DNA from: Cheilinus undulatus
Lineage: Eukaryota > Chordata > Actinopteri > Labriformes > Labridae
Reading direction: 5' to 3'
Assembly: GCF_018320785.1 (NCBI RefSeq)
Contig: NC_054881.1
Span: forward strand, 20,460,275 to 20,524,274
DNA length: 64,000 bases
Under the pieces are notes generated by a model. The model was given only the letters and a program-made list of their open reading frames with translations, made no database searches and had not been told where the DNA came from. Of this stretch, positions 61,471 through 64,000 are shown piece by piece (the stretch's first letter is position 1; each line of letters opens with the position of its first letter). Both the position numbers and the translations under genes were made by a program.

Positions 61471-61878
61471 ATCTCTTCTTGAAAGCACAGACCCCTGTTC
61501 CCCCCCTCTCTAAATTTCTCTCAGGAAGTCAGAGCTACATCACTCTCTCTGAGATTGGCTTACTGCTCCTTAATGTCCGCCAGGACGTCTGCGCTCCGTG
61601 TTACAGTGTAGAGAATTTGTCTAATAGGTGATGTGTGAGGGGCTCTGTAATGTGTGAAAGGGTTAAAGGTGAAACACTGCTGTTGCAGCATCTAGTCAGC
61701 TGAACAGGGTTTAAAAAATCAGCTCCAATCAGCAATATAAATGTTTCTGTAGGATCAAACAAAGTTTATTTTCTTCCTATGAATCATAACAGTGGGAAGA
61801 CTACCTCCATTTACTTCTGTTTAGCATTTTTTTCATGTCACCTTTATCGTACTGTATTCATTAAGGAGATCAACTTAA

Positions 61879-62228
61879 AGCTCCTGTGAGAAGATTTTGT
61901 TTGGTTATGAACCGGACTGGAATGAATGCTAATAATTATTTAAGAGCTACAAAAGCAAACAGTGAACAATTTGAGACAAGATTAAGTGATTCTGTTAAAT
62001 CAACTTTAATTTCTTTTAAAGCTGCTGGGGGGTAGGTGTCAGACGAAATTCTCCCTTTTTTCTTCTTTTTATTTTGCAGTTTTCTCACCACTATTCAGGC
62101 TAGAGTGTTTTATGTTAGATACCACTGTTTACACGTGTACTGAACAAACTGGCAAAGTTGTAAATGGTACAATTTTGTCCACAGGGGCTGCCAAAATCAA
62201 CACAAACCAAAAAGTCCTCACAGGAGCT
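61879..62228. mobile_element. TTAA-flanked MITE, complete
   Basis: AGCTCCTGTGAG at 61879 is inverted at 62217-62228. TTAA borders both ends (61875-61878 and 62229-62232). 350 bp long. The right-end segment recurs in two aak1 introns. The layout is the same as that of 55292-56452, although the end sequences differ. Confidence 0.85.
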
Positions 62229-62407
62229 TTAAAGTACCCCTTTCTGGGAGGAAAGTGAAAATAATCAGGGTGTTTTTGGCATTATAAATCTGAAATATGT
62301 TTGAATGATAAGCAGTAACAGTTTGGTTATATGCTGATAAGTAGACAAATCCTAGCAGGTTTACAGATGCTAGTTAGCTAGTTTAGCTACATCCAATTAC
62401 TGTACAT

Positions 62408-63287
62408 CAGGGGTTGACCGATATTGTTTTTTCAGTGCTGATACAGATTACCTGGTAGTTATCAGGAGTGATATGCATTTACAGAAAAAATGAGCCAACA
62501 GTAAATTGTAGGAGTTTAGATTTAGGACTCACACCAAGTGAAAAGGTGTGAACCTGTCATTAAAAAGCGAGGTTACTTCATAGATTCATATGTATAACAG
62601 CAATAAAAGTGATTTTCTATCTTTGAAAACTGTAAGCCAATTACAGTTTATGTTTGCATTAAGCAGTAGTACAAGTGTAGGATTTTTCGCTTAAGTAAAA
62701 GTGAAAGAGGTCTGGCTGCAGACTGTAGATCTCAGGCTCAGAGATGCTGCCTCTGTCAGAACAGAAGGGATGTAATTTGCTAGTACAACATATGTCCTGT
62801 TTTAAAGATTCTCTTTTTGAATTCAACTTTATTTGTAAACAAATCCATCTTATCAGAGATTGAATTATGGATAGACCTGCTTTAGAATAATTAAGTGAAC
62901 AGAGGTTTGCTTTAGCTTTGTTTTCGTTTACTAAAGCTAACGTAGTTATGTCGTTAGCATAACAATGTAAGCCAATGTAGCTATGTTAGCTTTAGCAAAG
63001 TAAACTAATGCTAACATGGCTAAGCTAGCTATTTCAGTAACATAGCTGTGTAGCTATTGTTGTCTCTTTAGCAAATGTAGCTTATGATAACGTTACACCC
63101 CTGGATTATAACTGCAGATGTATTAATGCGTTCATCACTTCATTGTTCCAGACTGAGCTCATTTGGATTGATTCAGATAGAGACTGTGTAGAGTGAGACT
63201 GTGAGACACATCTCAAACTTAGCTTATTGGTGGAAAACTAAAATGCTGACACAGATAATGCCCAGGTCAATAATCGGTCGACCCCTT
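62408..63287. mobile_element. hAT-type element with exact 8-bp target duplication
   Basis: CTGTACAT is found directly before (62400-62407) and after (63288-63295) the element. The ends CAGGGGTTGACCGAT and (inverted) AAGGGGTCGACCGAT match at 13 of 15 positions. The 880-bp interior has no transposase frame. It contains a stretch at 62930-63080 dominated by GCTAAC/GTTAGC/TAGCTA words. Confidence 0.92.
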
Positions 63288-63295
63288 CTGTACAT

Positions 63296-64000
63296 ACTTG
63301 CAATATGCACAATTACTTCATAAATGACTGAATCAAGGCAGCAGCAAAATAGAAAAAAATCTCTTAAAGTTTAATCCTTAATTAGCATCTGAGTATTGCT
63401 GAAAGTTCAGAAAAAAGCTCAAAAGTGTTGTGACAGGTTTGTTTATGCCCAGTTTTTGTTACTGATCTCTGTAAATTCATTTACCACAATATTTTAGAAA
63501 AATTAGTACAACTTCAGTAACAGCCTCTAGCATCATAACAGCCTGCAAATGTTATGCAGATATGCAATTTAAATGTAATAATCCCACAGATTACTAAAAC
63601 ATTAGGAATAAATTCCTAAAAATATAATCTGAGAATGAAAAAGTTAAACACTTGTTAACATTTTTGTTTTTCATGTACTTACAAGCATACAAGATCTGTT
63701 TCTATAAAGATGCATGTACAGGAATATAAGGCGTGCACAAAATAAAAATTAAATTTGCCTTAAGTTTACTAAATTATAGACTTGTTTCACAAAATGTGCA
63801 CAAATCATTATAAAGCATGTGGAATTTAAGAAATAGACACAGACTAGAAAGCCCACATGTGTTTGAAAAAAACATATTGATGTAATTTCACAGGCTTTGT
63901 AAGATGAGAGGAGAATGAGTTACAGATGTATAATTAAAGTTTTTCGGTCAGGGAAATTTTCAGTGGTTCAAAGGGGGAAGGTAGCAGATCACTACAAAAA
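63296..64000. other. No gene recognised
   Basis: AT-rich sequence with no exon, RNA gene or identifiable repeat up to the window edge. Confidence 0.5.

Larger units (their letters stand above)
58368..61490 (+). other. aak1: aak1 3' untranslated region (extent inferred)
   Basis: No exon of another gene follows the stop. Possible poly(A) signals are AATAAA near 59566 and 60796 and ATTAAA at 61465-61470. The sequence around 61340-61490 keeps the compositional look of a transcript end. Pumilio-like TGTAAATA occurs at about 60585. Long 3' UTRs are normal for this gene. A hAT-type MITE (59722-60121) lies inside. Confidence 0.45.

Overview
The window is teleost fish genomic DNA, probably percomorph. 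It has AT-rich introns, GT-AG splicing, a dense load of fish-type DNA transposons and LINE/SINE debris, and two vertebrate multi-exon genes whose protein sequences are clearly recognisable. No prokaryotic, viral or CRISPR feature was seen.

Layout. Positions 1-497 hold no recognisable gene. Positions 498-8190 look like one old copy of a large, high-copy teleost repeat (5' end with the GAGCACCGAGTGGTGCGAGG box, 3' end with GCTGCTTGCAGCTTTAATT). At least three other elements are nested in it: a TA-flanked element with 33-bp perfect terminal inverted repeats that contains a higher-order minisatellite (669-2250), a foldback element (2271-2600), and a GATATC-rich inverted-repeat element (2920-5207). 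Positions 10155-11975 (minus) carry an intact single-exon USP-type deubiquitinase gene of 606 aa. A candidate promoter and first exon of unknown affiliation (about 12070-12447) and one orphan adenylate-kinase (AK3-like) exon with good splice sites (13602-13701) follow.

The two main genes are head to head. anxa4 (annexin A4, 320 aa, 12 coding exons, minus, 27167 down to 17201, non-coding first exon near 30117) and aak1 (AP2-associated kinase 1, 876 aa by my assembly, 20 coding exons, plus, 32708-58367) are divergently transcribed from CpG-bearing promoter regions about 1.5-2 kb apart. I recall the same ANXA4/AAK1 neighbourhood in human. All exon joins were checked by phase. One intron in each gene uses a GC-AG donor.

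The genes have separate jobs. Annexin A4 is a Ca2+-dependent phospholipid-binding protein. AAK1 phosphorylates the AP-2 mu subunit in clathrin-mediated endocytosis. The USP-like gene would remove ubiquitin.

The introns and the aak1 3' side (58368-64000) hold many datable mobile elements: hAT-type with 8-bp target duplications (best 62408-63287), TTAA-flanked MITEs (55292-56452, 61879-62228), a Tc1-type deletion derivative (39324-39865), LINE and SINE pieces. The most unusual object is a 3.4-kb inverted-repeat transposon in aak1 intron 7 (43017-46375). It carries a decayed coiled-coil protein gene on the minus strand (45067-46244), whose in-frame stops all look like C-to-T changes.
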